25,955 nucleotides of DNA from Rhodobacteraceae bacterium UBA2776 (lineage in GTDB: Bacteria; Pseudomonadota; Alphaproteobacteria; Rhodobacterales; Rhodobacteraceae), in the NCBI GenBank assembly GCA_002352425.1, contig DEIK01000128.1, forward strand, positions 3,432 to 29,386, in the 5' to 3' direction. The translations under genes were made by a program, and so were the position numbers. The notes under the pieces were generated by a model. It did no database searches and was not told where the DNA came from. It worked only from the letters and a program-made list of their open reading frames with translations. Positions 7,542 through 16,200 of the stretch are shown in pieces (position 1 is the first letter of the stretch; each line of letters starts with the position of its first letter).

Positions 7542-8645
7542 TTACACATCATTTTTGCGCGCACTTTCCGGCCCATGCGGGTGTTTGGCATGGGGGTATT
7601 CGGGGTGGGCGTGATCATGGTGGTGATCGTGGTTATGGTCGTGGCCATGTTCGTGACTGTGATCATGGTCATGATGGTGGTGGTGATCCATATCCAAACG
7701 GCATTCGCCGGTGCAGAATGTATCGCATAGATCGCAAGTTTCGACCGTGGCCCCCGGCGCGTTGGCGCCTTGGCCTTCAACATGATGATGGTGGCTTTCT
7801 TGAACCGCGCCAACTTCGGCCTCAAATCCCAGAACTTGCGTGCGGTATTTGCAAGTGCCGCATGTTTCAGGTGGTATCTCACCCACCTGCTCGGTGATCC
7901 GTTCGGCAAATGTTTCCAATACCTTAGGATGGTCGTTCAGATATCCCGCTTTGACAAACTGGATGTCTGGATGTGCAGCAGCGACTTTGTCGGTAAAACC
8001 GTAAATTCGGTCAATCAGGATGCCTGCAAACAGGAAGTACGGGAACGTGATAACCCGCTTATACCCCAGTTTCGCGGTATGCTCCAAACAGGGCTCAACC
8101 AGCGGAAAAGTCACACCGGAATAACCGATTTCGCACCAGCCGAACCCCATGCCTTCCCACAACATCCGGCCAATCTTGGCGACATTGGCGTTGGCGTCAG
8201 GATCAGATGCACCGCGTCCAATGACGACCAAGCAGGTCTCGGACAGCGGCAGCTCGCCATGCTCGGCATTGGCCGCATCAACAGCCTCCTGAATGCGCGC
8301 ACCAGCGGCGGCAATCATTTTGGCGTCGACACCCAATTCACGGCCATAGCTAACATTAATACCGTGTTTCGCAGCATAGGTGTTCAAAACCGTCGGAATG
8401 TCATTTTTGGAATGCATCGCGGCGAACAACATACCCGGCACGGCCAGAATTTGGTCACAACCAGCCTCGCGCAGCCGATCCAGACCGTCACGGATCACTG
8501 GGTTCGCGAATTCCAGATAGCCATAATCAACCATCCAGTCGCTGGGCAGCAATCCCGGCAATTTTTCGGCCAAAACCGCGAATTGATCAACAGCATCTTG
8601 CGAACGCGAGCCATGCCCGCAAATCATCACACCAGTTTTTGACAT
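7542..8645 (-). CDS. cbiX: CbiX-type sirohydrochlorin (cobalto)chelatase with Cys/His-rich tail
   Basis: This 367-residue class II chelatase is of the long CbiX type. The N-terminal lobe keeps the two metal-binding histidines, H11 in ICGHGSR and H78 in FAAMHSKNDIP. The second lobe has the degenerate GRGASDPDAN and PYFLFAGILIDRIYG, without histidines, as usual in long CbiX. A tail adds CGTC (262-265), a HHHH run (285-288), CDLC (304-307) with C311 and C315, and a dense His/Asp stretch at 321-357. Long CbiX of Bacillus megaterium is known to carry an Fe-S cluster and a His-rich region, so metal storage or redox roles are plausible here. I chose the ATG at 8645, with AGGAGG 6 bases ahead, over upstream in-frame starts that run into the preceding gene. 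Early cobalt insertion is odd beside cobN; siroheme iron insertion or cobalt delivery are alternatives. Confidence 0.9.
   Translation of the reverse strand: MSKTGVMICGHGSRSQDAVDQFAVLAEKLPGLLPSDWMVDYGYLEFANPVIRDGLDRLREAGCDQILAVPGMLFAAMHSKNDIPTVLNTYAAKHGINVSYGRELGVDAKMIAAAGARIQEAVDAANAEHGELPLSETCLVVIGRGASDPDANANVAKIGRMLWEGMGFGWCEIGYSGVTFPLVEPCLEHTAKLGYKRVITFPYFLFAGILIDRIYGFTDKVAAAHPDIQFVKAGYLNDHPKVLETFAERITEQVGEIPPETCGTCKYRTQVLGFEAEVGAVQESHHHHVEGQGANAPGATVETCDLCDTFCTGECRLDMDHHHHHDHDHSHEHGHDHNHDHHHDHAHPEYPHAKHPHGPESARKNDV
7578..7682 (-). repeat. His/Asp-coding low-complexity tract at the cbiX 3' end
   Basis: The codons here are mostly CAT, CAC and GAT with a few GAG and GGC, giving the imperfectly repeated HD/HEHGHDHNHD pattern at residues 321-357 of CbiX. 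It is coding low complexity rather than a mobile or CRISPR-like repeat, and a likely slippage-prone site. A similar tract occurs independently in cobW (18590-18660). Confidence 0.8.
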
Positions 8646-8646
8646 A

Positions 8647-8868
8647 TCATGCCTCCTGTGGTTCGGCATCAGGGTCTGCTTCAACCTCTTCTTCATCGGC
8701 ATCTTCGTCGTCGCGTTTTTTGGCCTGCCACAATGCGGCAGCGGCGGCGGCGGCCACTGCTGCAGCCGCAAGCCAATGATTGTGGCCTGCCAATTCAATT
8801 ATATGTGTCGGGTGTGCCAATGCTGGGCCCGCAAGCCCTGCAAATACCAAAGTCAAAAGTGATTTCAT
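8647..8868 (-). CDS. Small exported His-containing single-pass membrane protein upstream of cbiX
   Basis: This 73-residue protein has a signal peptide (1-18, ending PALA), a short mature N-terminus with histidines H19, H22, H29 and H31 (HPTH and AGHNHW), and an alanine-rich transmembrane segment (about 33-48). A basic stop (KKR) is followed by an acidic tail (RDDEDADEEE and onward). The inferred topology is histidines in the periplasm and the acidic tail in the cytoplasm. It may belong to a small Rhodobacteraceae family that I recall as DUF6732, but I am not certain. The stop is one base before the cbiX ATG, so it is probably the first gene of the cobalamin operon. A GTG at 8871 is an alternative start; AAGGA lies 9 bases before the ATG at 8868. 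A metal-handling role is inference from the histidines and position. Confidence 0.8.
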   Translation of the reverse strand: MKSLLTLVFAGLAGPALAHPTHIIELAGHNHWLAAAAVAAAAAAALWQAKKRDDEDADEEEVEADPDAEPQEA

Positions 8869-8982
8869 CACATGTATTCCTTTTCAACTGGCCTACAGGT
8901 CAGGGCAGGAACGCATGCTCCCGACGATGCTGCATTTGATCCCCGTTTTGGGTCGATCATCCGCAGCCAACCTTTCTGGCCC

Positions 8983-9009
8983 TTGGGCTTCGTCAATGAC
9001 ACGTATAAT
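8983..9009 (+). promoter_or_regulatory. Candidate promoter of the DUF1636-cobC-cobD operon
   Basis: A perfect TATAAT lies at 9004-9009. The best -35-like element is TTGGGC (8983-8988) at a short 15-base spacing, so the match is only partial. The leader to the ATG at 9132 would be about 115 bases. Confidence 0.35.
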
Positions 9010-9030
9010 TGCCCATCACCCGCGCCGCAA
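9002..9030 (-). promoter_or_regulatory. Candidate promoter of the cbiX-cobM operon
   Basis: On the minus strand TTGCGG (9030-9025) and TATACG (9007-9002) are separated by 17 bases, a fair sigma-70 match. It lies about 130 bases upstream of the first gene, leaving a long leader. It overlaps the candidate plus-strand promoter. Confidence 0.35.
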
Positions 9031-9131
9031 TCTAATTCACACCAATCGAACGACCAGCAGCGACATTACTCATGGGGCTTGCAATCACGGTTGGAATCCG
9101 TTTGTTCTGCTGCAAAGCGAAAGGACATGAT

Positions 9132-9509
9132 ATGAGCACCACAATTACCATTTGTGACACCTGCAAAATCGAGGGCTGGGATGCCGAGGCCGCTGGCGTC
9201 ACCGATGGTGAAGCATTGGCCACATTGATCGAGGCCGAGGCCGTCGAGGCAGGATACGATGTCAAAACCCGCCGGTTTTCCTGCCTAATGGGCTGCACCC
9301 GCGCCTGCAACATCACCATTCAAGCTGAAGGTAAGCTGAACTACACTCTGGGTGAATTCACACCCGACGCCGAGGCAGCCAAGGGCATCGTCGAATACGC
9401 CATGTTACACAGCAACAGTGCGACCGGCCAAGTGCCATATCGCGAATGGCCGCAAGCGATCAAAGGGCACTTCACCACGCGCCACCCCCCCCTGGACAAC
9501 GCTGAATGA
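9132..9509 (+). CDS. DUF1636 family cysteine-rich (ferredoxin-like) protein
   Basis: This encodes a 125-residue cytoplasmic protein with Cys8 and Cys11 (TICDTCK) and Cys51, Cys55 and Cys59 (CLMGCTRACNITIQ). This pattern resembles DUF1636 proteins, which commonly sit in cobalamin clusters and look like thioredoxin-fold [2Fe-2S] or metal-binding proteins. The family's function is not established as far as I know. I chose the ATG at 9132 because AAAGGA lies about 7 bases ahead and the domain starts there; the frame is open back to 9072. The stop overlaps the cobC start by 4 bases (ATGA), so its synthesis is tied to cobC and cobD. An electron-donor or metal-handling role in corrin synthesis is inference. 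Confidence 0.85.
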   Translation: MSTTITICDTCKIEGWDAEAAGVTDGEALATLIEAEAVEAGYDVKTRRFSCLMGCTRACNITIQAEGKLNYTLGEFTPDAEAAKGIVEYAMLHSNSATGQVPYREWPQAIKGHFTTRHPPLDNAE

Positions 9510-10438
9510 AACAGCGCCGCGATCATGGGGGCGGCATAGATGCTGCTGTTGCCCAATATGGTGGCACAAGGACCGATTGGCTGGATCTGTCGACTGGGAT
9601 AAATCCGGTGACCTATCCTGTCCCGATGATCAAAGCTGATGCATGGAATGCGCTGCCAGATCAAGCGGCGACGGATAGGCTTGAGACAGCGGCGCGGGCG
9701 TTCTGGAATGTGCCCGATACGGCATCTGTTTTGGCTGCACCGGGGGCATCTTCGTTGATCGCCCGCATCCCGTTGTTGGCCAAATCAGGCAAGGTTAGGG
9801 TCGAATCCCGCACCTACAATGAACACGAAGCTAGTTTTCGCATGGCAGGATGGCGGGTGTCGGATGACACACCAGGTGCGCGCGTTATTGTCAGCCCGAA
9901 CAACCCGACAGGCGACTATTGGGGCAACACTGATCCGGCCCCCCTGCTGATAATTGATGAGAGCTTTTGCGATCTGTCCCCCGAAAAATCACGCATTGAT
10001 CTGGCCGCAAGTTCCGGCACGATTGTGCTAAAAAGTTTTGGCAAATTCTGGGGGTTGGCTGGCTTGCGGTTGGGCTTTGCCATCGGTGATCCAGCGTTGA
10101 TTGCCAAGCTGTCCGACGGGCTGGGACCGTGGCCGGTTTCCGGCCCTGCATTACAGATCGGTGCCGCTGCGCTTGCCGATTTTGGTTGGGCGGATCAGAC
10201 ACGTACACGATTGGCGGCTGATGCGGCTCGTCTTGATACCTTTATGCTGGCCAAGGGCGCCGAAATTCAGGGCGGAACTGAGTTGTTCAGGCTTTACCGC
10301 GTTGATGATGCTGAGGCATGGCAAATCAAACTTGCCAAGCACCACATCTGGTCGCGGATTTTTCCCTATTCCAAAACCTGGCTGCGTCTGGGCTTGCCTG
10401 CACCAGACCGTTGGTCGCAGTTGGAATCGGCGCTGTGA
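9506..10438 (+). CDS. cobC: Threonine-phosphate decarboxylase (CobC)
   Basis: This 310-residue fold-type I PLP enzyme supplies (R)-1-amino-2-propanol phosphate for the lower arm of cobalamin; the Salmonella homologue is called CobD. It opens with DHGGGIDAAVAQYGG and DLSTGINP (27-34), diagnostic of the family. SPNNPTGD (130-137), the PLP-contacting Asp in IIDESFCDL (D151) and the probable Schiff-base lysine K180 in KSFGKFWGLAGLRLGF follow. It is slightly shorter than typical homologues but no motif is lost. The start overlaps DUF1636 (ATGA) and the TGA stop overlaps the GTG start of cobD, so the three genes are translationally coupled. Confidence 0.93.
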   Translation: MKQRRDHGGGIDAAVAQYGGTRTDWLDLSTGINPVTYPVPMIKADAWNALPDQAATDRLETAARAFWNVPDTASVLAAPGASSLIARIPLLAKSGKVRVESRTYNEHEASFRMAGWRVSDDTPGARVIVSPNNPTGDYWGNTDPAPLLIIDESFCDLSPEKSRIDLAASSGTIVLKSFGKFWGLAGLRLGFAIGDPALIAKLSDGLGPWPVSGPALQIGAAALADFGWADQTRTRLAADAARLDTFMLAKGAEIQGGTELFRLYRVDDAEAWQIKLAKHHIWSRIFPYSKTWLRLGLPAPDRWSQLESAL

Positions 10439-11352
10439 ACACGGCACTGATCCTGTTGCTCGCATTGCTGCTCGACGCGATTTTTGGTGAGCCCAAATGG
10501 CTGTGGTCGCGCCTCCCGCACCCTGCCGTTTTGATGGGCCGTGCTGTCGGGTGGATGGACGCACGATTCAACACAGGCAAAGCCAAAGCCCGCAATGGCA
10601 TCCTGTCGCTGATTGCATTGTGCCTTGGGGCCGGGCTGTTGGGTATGTTAGTCTCAAATCTGCCCGATTATGGCATTTTTCAAGCCCTGTTGGCCGCGAT
10701 ATTACTGGCGCAGAAAAGCCTAACCCAACATGTCACTGCCGTCGCCGATGCCTTGCGTCTGTCGACAGCGGACGGGCGGTTGGCCGTCGCCCAAATCGTT
10801 GGTCGCGACACCCGCGTTATGAACGACAACGCCATCGCACGAGGTGCCATCGAAAGCGCCGCCGAAAACCTGTCTGACGGGGTGATCGCCCCTGCCTTTT
10901 GGTTTTTGTTTCTAGGGTTGCCCGGATTGTTGATCTACAAAATCACCAACACAGCTGATTCGATGGTCGGCTACATGACCCCGCGCCACCGTGAATTCGG
11001 CTGGGCAGCCGCCCGATTTGACGATTTGATCAACTGGATACCCGCCCGCATCACAGCGCTACTGATCACCCTGACCCACAACGGCTGGTCGAAAAGCCAC
11101 CTCATTCTGCGGGACGCACCACTGCATCGGTCCCCCAACGCTGGTTGGCCCGAATCCGCAATGGCTGTTGCGCTGGACGTCGCCCTTGCAGGGCCACGCA
11201 GTTATGAGGGCGAGTTGCGTGACTTCCCCTTTGTGCATGATGAAGGCCGTCACAACCTAACGCCCCACGACATTGACGCCGCCAGCCAGGCCCTGTGGCG
11301 TACATGGGCAGCTGCGGTTTTTATTATCGCAATTGTCGCACTTTTGATCTGA
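10435..11352 (+). CDS. cobD: Adenosylcobinamide-phosphate synthase (CbiB/CobD family)
   Basis: This 305-residue polytopic inner-membrane protein attaches the aminopropanol arm to adenosylcobyric acid. The N-terminus (VNTALILLLALLLDAIFGEP) and HPAVLMGR motif, the GRDTRVMND and AIESAAENLSDGVIAPAFWF block, and YMTPRHREFGWAAARFDDL with GPRSYEGEL are typical of CbiB. I chose the GTG at 10435, which overlaps the cobC TGA (GTGA) and begins the conserved N-terminus; an ATG at 10318 would need a 39-residue extension that overlaps cobC. About five hydrophobic segments are visible. In this naming scheme cobC makes, and cobD uses, the aminopropanol phosphate. Confidence 0.93.
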   Translation: MNTALILLLALLLDAIFGEPKWLWSRLPHPAVLMGRAVGWMDARFNTGKAKARNGILSLIALCLGAGLLGMLVSNLPDYGIFQALLAAILLAQKSLTQHVTAVADALRLSTADGRLAVAQIVGRDTRVMNDNAIARGAIESAAENLSDGVIAPAFWFLFLGLPGLLIYKITNTADSMVGYMTPRHREFGWAAARFDDLINWIPARITALLITLTHNGWSKSHLILRDAPLHRSPNAGWPESAMAVALDVALAGPRSYEGELRDFPFVHDEGRHNLTPHDIDAASQALWRTWAAAVFIIAIVALLI

Positions 11353-11357
11353 ACCGG

Positions 11358-11385
11358 TTGCCTTGTGGACCGGCCCTGCTAGTCT
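11358..11385 (+). promoter_or_regulatory. Candidate promoter of the lytic transglycosylase gene
   Basis: TTGCCT and TAGTCT are 16 bases apart in the 60-base gap after cobD, with the ATG at 11413. The match is modest. CCGGT/ACCGG arms overlap it but lack a U-tract, so no terminator is called between cobD and this gene. Confidence 0.3.
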
Positions 11386-11412
11386 GCGCCAAATTCATTT
11401 CGAAAGGCTTTC

Positions 11413-12591
11413 ATGCGTATCTCCGTTTTCCCGATTATCACAGCCCTGTGCCTGTCCGTCACCCCACTGCAGGCCGAAACACCTTGCGGCGGTAAGTTCA
11501 GCCGTTTCGTGACCTCTTTGCAAAAAGAAGCCATCGCAACAGGCCATTCACCCGCCAAAACCAAGCAGTTCTTTGCGGGCGTGCGACAAGATCCCAAAAC
11601 ACTGAAGGCTGATCGCTCGCAAGGGGTGTTCCAAAAGAGCTTTATCGACTTTTCTCGCGCCTTGATCAGCAAAGGCCGCATCAACAAGGGGCGCGCCAAC
11701 GCTGGAAAATACGGCCTCGTTTTTGACCGCATTCAGCAACAATACGGCATTAACCGTGGCGTCTTGCTGGCCTTTTGGGCGTTTGAAACGGATTATGGGT
11801 CGTTTCAGGGTAATTTCAACACGCTGAATTCGCTGGTAACACTGGCGCATGATTGTCGCCGCCCGCACCTGTTTCGCCCGCAAGTTTTCGCGGCTTTGAC
11901 GCTCTATGAAAAGGGCGAGTTTTCCCCAAGCAAAACAACAGGCGCATGGGCCGGTGAAATCGGCATGGTGCAAATGCTGCCCGCTGATATTTTGGAAAAC
12001 GGTGTAGACGGCGATGGTGACGGCAAGGTCCGCCTGAAAACATCGCCCCCAGATGCACTGATGTCTGGCGCAAAGATGCTGTCGAGCCTTGGGTGGCAAC
12101 CGAACCAGCCGTGGCTGCAAGAGATCATCGTGCCGCAATCACTGGACTGGTCTAAAACGGGGCTGACCACGCAGTTACCAGTCTCTAACTGGGCCAAAAT
12201 GGGGGTCAAGGCCCGCAGCGGGAAGTTGGCGGGCGGGTTAAACGGCTCGGTCATTTTACCGATGGGACGCAAGGGTCCGGCATTCATGGCCTACCCGAAT
12301 TTTCGCGTGTATTTCGAATGGAATCAAAGTTTCACCTACGTCACAACAGCCGCCTATTTCGCCAACCGCCTAGAAGGTGCGCCGGCCTATAAAGCGGGCA
12401 ATCCTGATCAGGGATTGTCAGGCAAGCAAATGCGTTTATTACAGAAAAAGCTGGCTGCACGGGGCCATGATGTGGGCAAAATTGATGGCATCCTAGGCGC
12501 CAAAACCCGTATCGCGATTCAGCGCGAACAGCAACGTCTGGGACTGCCTGCAGACGCTTGGCCCACGGCAGCCCTGCTGAAAAAACTGTAG
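11413..12591 (+). CDS. Lytic murein transglycosylase, MltB-type, with C-terminal peptidoglycan-binding domain
   Basis: This 392-residue periplasmic enzyme cleaves the glycan strand with 1,6-anhydro ring formation. A signal peptide (1-21, ending LQA) is followed by an MltB-type domain. The catalytic acid is probably E125 in LLAFWAFETDYGSF, and GEIGMVQMLPADI and DGDGDGKVRL segments are present. Residues from about 335 to 392 form a PGBD with LLQKKLAARGHDVGKIDG. No lipobox is seen, so it is likely soluble or loosely bound rather than a lipoprotein. AAAGG precedes the ATG. It follows cobD by 60 bases but is functionally unrelated. A bidirectional terminator follows immediately. Confidence 0.92.
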   Translation: MRISVFPIITALCLSVTPLQAETPCGGKFSRFVTSLQKEAIATGHSPAKTKQFFAGVRQDPKTLKADRSQGVFQKSFIDFSRALISKGRINKGRANAGKYGLVFDRIQQQYGINRGVLLAFWAFETDYGSFQGNFNTLNSLVTLAHDCRRPHLFRPQVFAALTLYEKGEFSPSKTTGAWAGEIGMVQMLPADILENGVDGDGDGKVRLKTSPPDALMSGAKMLSSLGWQPNQPWLQEIIVPQSLDWSKTGLTTQLPVSNWAKMGVKARSGKLAGGLNGSVILPMGRKGPAFMAYPNFRVYFEWNQSFTYVTTAAYFANRLEGAPAYKAGNPDQGLSGKQMRLLQKKLAARGHDVGKIDGILGAKTRIAIQREQQRLGLPADAWPTAALLKKL

Positions 12592-12599
12592 CTCAACAA

Positions 12600-12630
12600 A
12601 AAAGCCCCGCACAATCTGTACGGGGCTTTT
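12600..12630. terminator. Bidirectional intrinsic terminator
   Basis: AAAAGCCCCG (12600-12609) and CGGGGCTTTT (12621-12630) form a perfect 10-bp stem around an 11-base loop, with A/T tracts on both sides. It sits between the convergent transglycosylase and YbjN-type genes and can serve both. Confidence 0.9.
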
Positions 12631-12650
12631 CCAAATCTTTGGGCAGCGAG

Positions 12651-13127
12651 TTACCAGTCGATAAACTCTTCAAAATCCTCAACGGACAACCGCCACCAAT
12701 CCAGCGTATCCTCAAAGTTTTTATTACCAACACCCTCGAAATCCAAATTCACATCCAACTCAAGAAACGGATCGCCATCATCGTCGATATAGGCCTTTGC
12801 GAACCGTTTTTCACGGTTCCATTCGTTGACTTTTGACGCGGAAATACCGTTGGTCAAATCATAACCTGCCTTGATCAGGATCGAACTGCAATTGTCGTTG
12901 TTTTCACAGCCATAAAAATAGACCGAATATTTGGTATCCGAGACGCGGCTCGCAATTTTCGGGTCACCCTGCGAGTCCTTTTCCATGGTCGCGACCAACC
13001 CGAAATCCTGCATCGCCTTCAACACAACACGGGCGTTTGTGGCCGTAATTTCTGCTGTCGCGATTGAAGCAGTTGCAATCATTGTTGCGGCAAAAATTCC
13101 GCCAACCAGCTTTTTCTGAAAATTCAT
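12651..13127 (-). CDS. YbjN domain-containing secreted protein
   Basis: This 158-residue protein has a signal peptide (KKLVGGIFAATMIATASIATA, written here in two parts: a KK start and a hydrophobic core ending ATA) and a YbjN-like domain. Recognisable pieces are VLKAMQDFGL, the YSVYFYGCENNDNCSSI region with two cysteines that could pair in the periplasm, and the terminal DWWRLSVEDF. YbjN-like proteins resemble type III secretion chaperone folds; the function of secreted forms is unknown. The start is the ATG at 13127 with AAGGTGG ahead; an in-frame start at 13169 would spoil the signal peptide. It is 75 bases downstream of smc on the same strand with no hairpin between, so readthrough from smc is possible. 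Confidence 0.82.
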   Translation of the reverse strand: MNFQKKLVGGIFAATMIATASIATAEITATNARVVLKAMQDFGLVATMEKDSQGDPKIASRVSDTKYSVYFYGCENNDNCSSILIKAGYDLTNGISASKVNEWNREKRFAKAYIDDDGDPFLELDVNLDFEGVGNKNFEDTLDWWRLSVEDFEEFIDW

Positions 13128-13202
13128 ATTCCACCTTCTTTCATATTGGAGGTATTGCAAATGAACCAAAAACAGCCGCTTACGTCAACTTGGTTTCCTG
13201 AT

Positions 13203-16200
13203 TTAAGCGACCATTGCCTCGGCTTTTTTCAGATCAACGCTGACCAATTGGCTGACGCCCAACTCGCCCATCGTAACCCCGAACAAACGGTTCATACGTG
13301 ACATTGTGACCGCGTGGTGGGTGATGATCAGGAACCGCGTATCGGTACGACGGGTCATTTCATCCAGCAGATCACAAAACCGCGTGACGTTGGCATCATC
13401 CAACGGCGCGTCGACCTCATCGAGTACACAGATTGGGGCAGGGTTGGCCAAGAACACAGCGAAAATCAGTGCCATTGCGGTCAAGGTTTGCTCGCCGCCA
13501 GACAGCAAGGAAAGCGTCGACAGTTTCTTACCCGGAGGCTGGCACATGATCTCCAAGCCAGCTTCAAGAGGGTCATCGCTTTCGACCAAAACCAGCTTGG
13601 CTTCGCCGCCGCCAAACAGATGGGTGAACAGAAAGCCGAAGTTGTTGTTTACCTGCTCAAACGCAGTCAACAAACGTTCACGGCCTTCTTTGTTCAGGCT
13701 GGCAATGCCGATACGCAGTTTCTTGGTGGCTTCTTCTAAATCGTTCTTTTCGTTCAGCAATGTATCGTGCTCGACCTCGACTTCTTTGGCATCCTCTTCG
13801 GCGCGCAGGTTCACAGCGCCCAGCGCATCGCGTTGACGCTTCAAACGGTTCACGTCGGCCTCAATGTTTTCCGAGGACGGCATTTTTTCGGGATCCGCAT
13901 CCAATTCCTCAAGCAACTTTTGGGGGGTTGTTTCTTGCTCCTCGGCGATCCTTTCGGCAGCATAGGCCACCGTTTCACGCGCCGCCTCGGCACGGGCTTC
14001 GGAACGCGCGCGGCCTTCGCGAGCTTCAGAGGCACTGCGTTCGGCGTCACGCTCTGCATCAACGGCATTTCGCAACGCTGTTTCGGCTTCGGCCAAGGTA
14101 TCTGCCGCAGCACGTCGGCGCGTTTCGGCGTCGGTAATTGCGTCAGCCAGCTCGTCACGCTTGGCGGCAATTTCTTCGGGCGCGGCGCTGGCTTCTTTCA
14201 ACTCGGCCTCGGATTGAACCTTGCGCTCGTTCAGCTCGGCAATCCGTTTTCCGGCGGTTTCCAAACGGTGGCGCCAGCCGGAAATCTCTTTGGTAATTTC
14301 TTGACTGCGCTTGATCCGCGCATCGCCCTCGCGGCGCAATTCGTCATGGGCTGACCGTTTGGACATCATCGTGATCCGCGCGGCCTCGACCGTCATTTTG
14401 GTGTCTTCAACCTCAACCCGCGCCGCGTCCAGATCACCCAATTCAGCCACAGCGCGATCTGCTTCAAGCAAGCGTTGGCGCGCCGTGGAGGCCTCTTCTT
14501 CAAACCGTGCCACTGCCAACCCAAGGCTCTCTAACTTGCCCGAAGCGATGCTTTGATCAGCTTCGGCTTTGGACAGCGCGCGGTTGGCATCTGACACGGC
14601 ACGATCCGCGTCGCGACGCGCTTCACGGGCCTGCTGATCCTCGACAGTGCGGCGCTTCAATTCCTCAGACAACAGCTCATGCGCACGCGCAGCACCCTCG
14701 GATTTGGCGCTGGCATTTTCTAAATCTTTCTTAAGTTCAACCAACCGATTCAACTGTTGCAATCGCAGCGCCGCAGCACTTGGTGCGTCTTCGGCACCAG
14801 CACGAAATCCGTCCCAACGCCAAAGGTCACCCTCTAAACTGACCAACCGTTGGCCCGGCAATAGATCGGCCTGCAAGCGAGCGCCATCAGCTGCATCCAC
14901 CAACCCAACTTGTCCCATGCGCCGCGCCAAAACTTCGGGCACAGAAACATAATTCGTCAGGGCATTGATCCCCTGCGGCAAGGTTTGTGCGGCTGGGTAA
15001 GCCGGCAAAACCGCCCAACCCGACATCGCATCCGGGCCAACTTCGGGGGCGCGCAGATCATCCGCCAAGGCCGCGCCCAGCGCTTTTTCATAACCGGGCT
15101 GAACCCGCACAACGTCCAATACCTGACCGCCCTCGGCCGTGTCACGCTGCACCAATTTGGCCAGCGCACCAACCTCGGCCCGCAGCGCGTTTGCTTCGCC
15201 CTCGGCTTCAGAGCGTTCGGCCCGCGCATCCGCTTCGCGGGCATGTGCTTCGTTGCGAAGATCATCCGCTTTGCTCAACGCCTCTTCGGCGGCCAAAGCC
15301 CCGGCTGTTGCGGTTTTTTCCGCCGCTTGTGCGGTTTCAAAATCAGTCACGGCCTGGGCCAGCGCCGCCTTGGAGCCAACCACGGCTTCGCGCGCGCGCT
15401 CGGCCTCGGCCTCGTTTTTATCAAGCGTTTTGCGACTGTCTTCTTGCAAACGGTGTGCCGAATGGTGCTTGGCCGATAGCCGCGCCACATCTTCGGTCAA
15501 CTGCGCCAGCGCCGCTTCGCGTTCTTGCAAAATCCCGGCCCCATCACGCGCCGCTTCACTTGCCGCCTCCAGTCGTTGCTCATGGCCTTCGCCGGCCTTG
15601 GCAATCTGGCTCTGCTCCCACTCCAGCCGCTCAATGGTTTCGCCCGCGTCACGGTTCAACCCCGCCTCGCGTTCCATATCATGGGTCAGTTGATCAATCC
15701 GCGCCGTCAGCGCTGCGATCATTTGCAAAGCTTGTGCTTCTTGATCTTTCAATGTGTCACGCTGAACCGTAAGCCGTTGCAAAACAGCCGCCGCAATCGC
15801 TTCTTCTTCGCGCAAGGCAGGCAGCTTTTCTTCGCTGGCTTCACGCGCCTTACCAGCGCCACGCGCCGTCGCTTCGGCCTGTGCCGCCAACTTTGTCCGT
15901 TCCGTCAATTCACTCTGCGCCGTGGCCTGCGCCTCGTCCGCTTCTTTCCAGCGGCGATACAAAAGCAAACCTTCGGATTTACGCAAATCATCGCCAATGG
16001 TTCGGTATCGCGCCGCTTGCCGCGCTTGACGGGCCAGTTGCGCCAATTGCGCAGCCAGTTGTTCGATCACATCTTCGACACGCGCCAAATTGGTCTCAGT
16101 GCCTTTCAGCTTCAACTCGGCCTCGTGGCGGCGTTGGTACAGCCCCGAAATGCCAGCCGCCTCTTCCAAAATGCGGCGGCGGTTTTTCGGCTTGGCGTTG

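Larger units (their letters stand above)
8869..9131. other. Divergent control region between the two cob operons
   Basis: These 263 bases separate the minus-strand cobH-cobM operon from the plus-strand DUF1636-cobC-cobD operon. I searched both strands for the B12-box and the other conserved cobalamin riboswitch pieces and did not find them. A central AT-rich CGTATAATT can serve as -10 on either strand. No protein or RNA gene is supported. Confidence 0.6.

Noticed and set aside
7089..8642. Plus-strand open frames opposite cobH and cbiX, one with repeated Met/Val residues
   Set aside because: The Met/Val run is simply the antisense of the His/Asp tract of CbiX; both host genes are well supported.
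8869..9131. Second cobalamin riboswitch in front of either divergent cob operon
   Set aside because: Pieces such as GGTTGG and CTGACCTG caught the eye, but no B12 box or the CCCGC-ACTGT core was found on either strand. A covariance model search would settle it.
10318..10434. ATG start for cobD inside cobC
   Set aside because: It would add 39 non-conserved residues; the GTG at 10435 forms a typical GTGA overlap and begins the conserved N-terminus.
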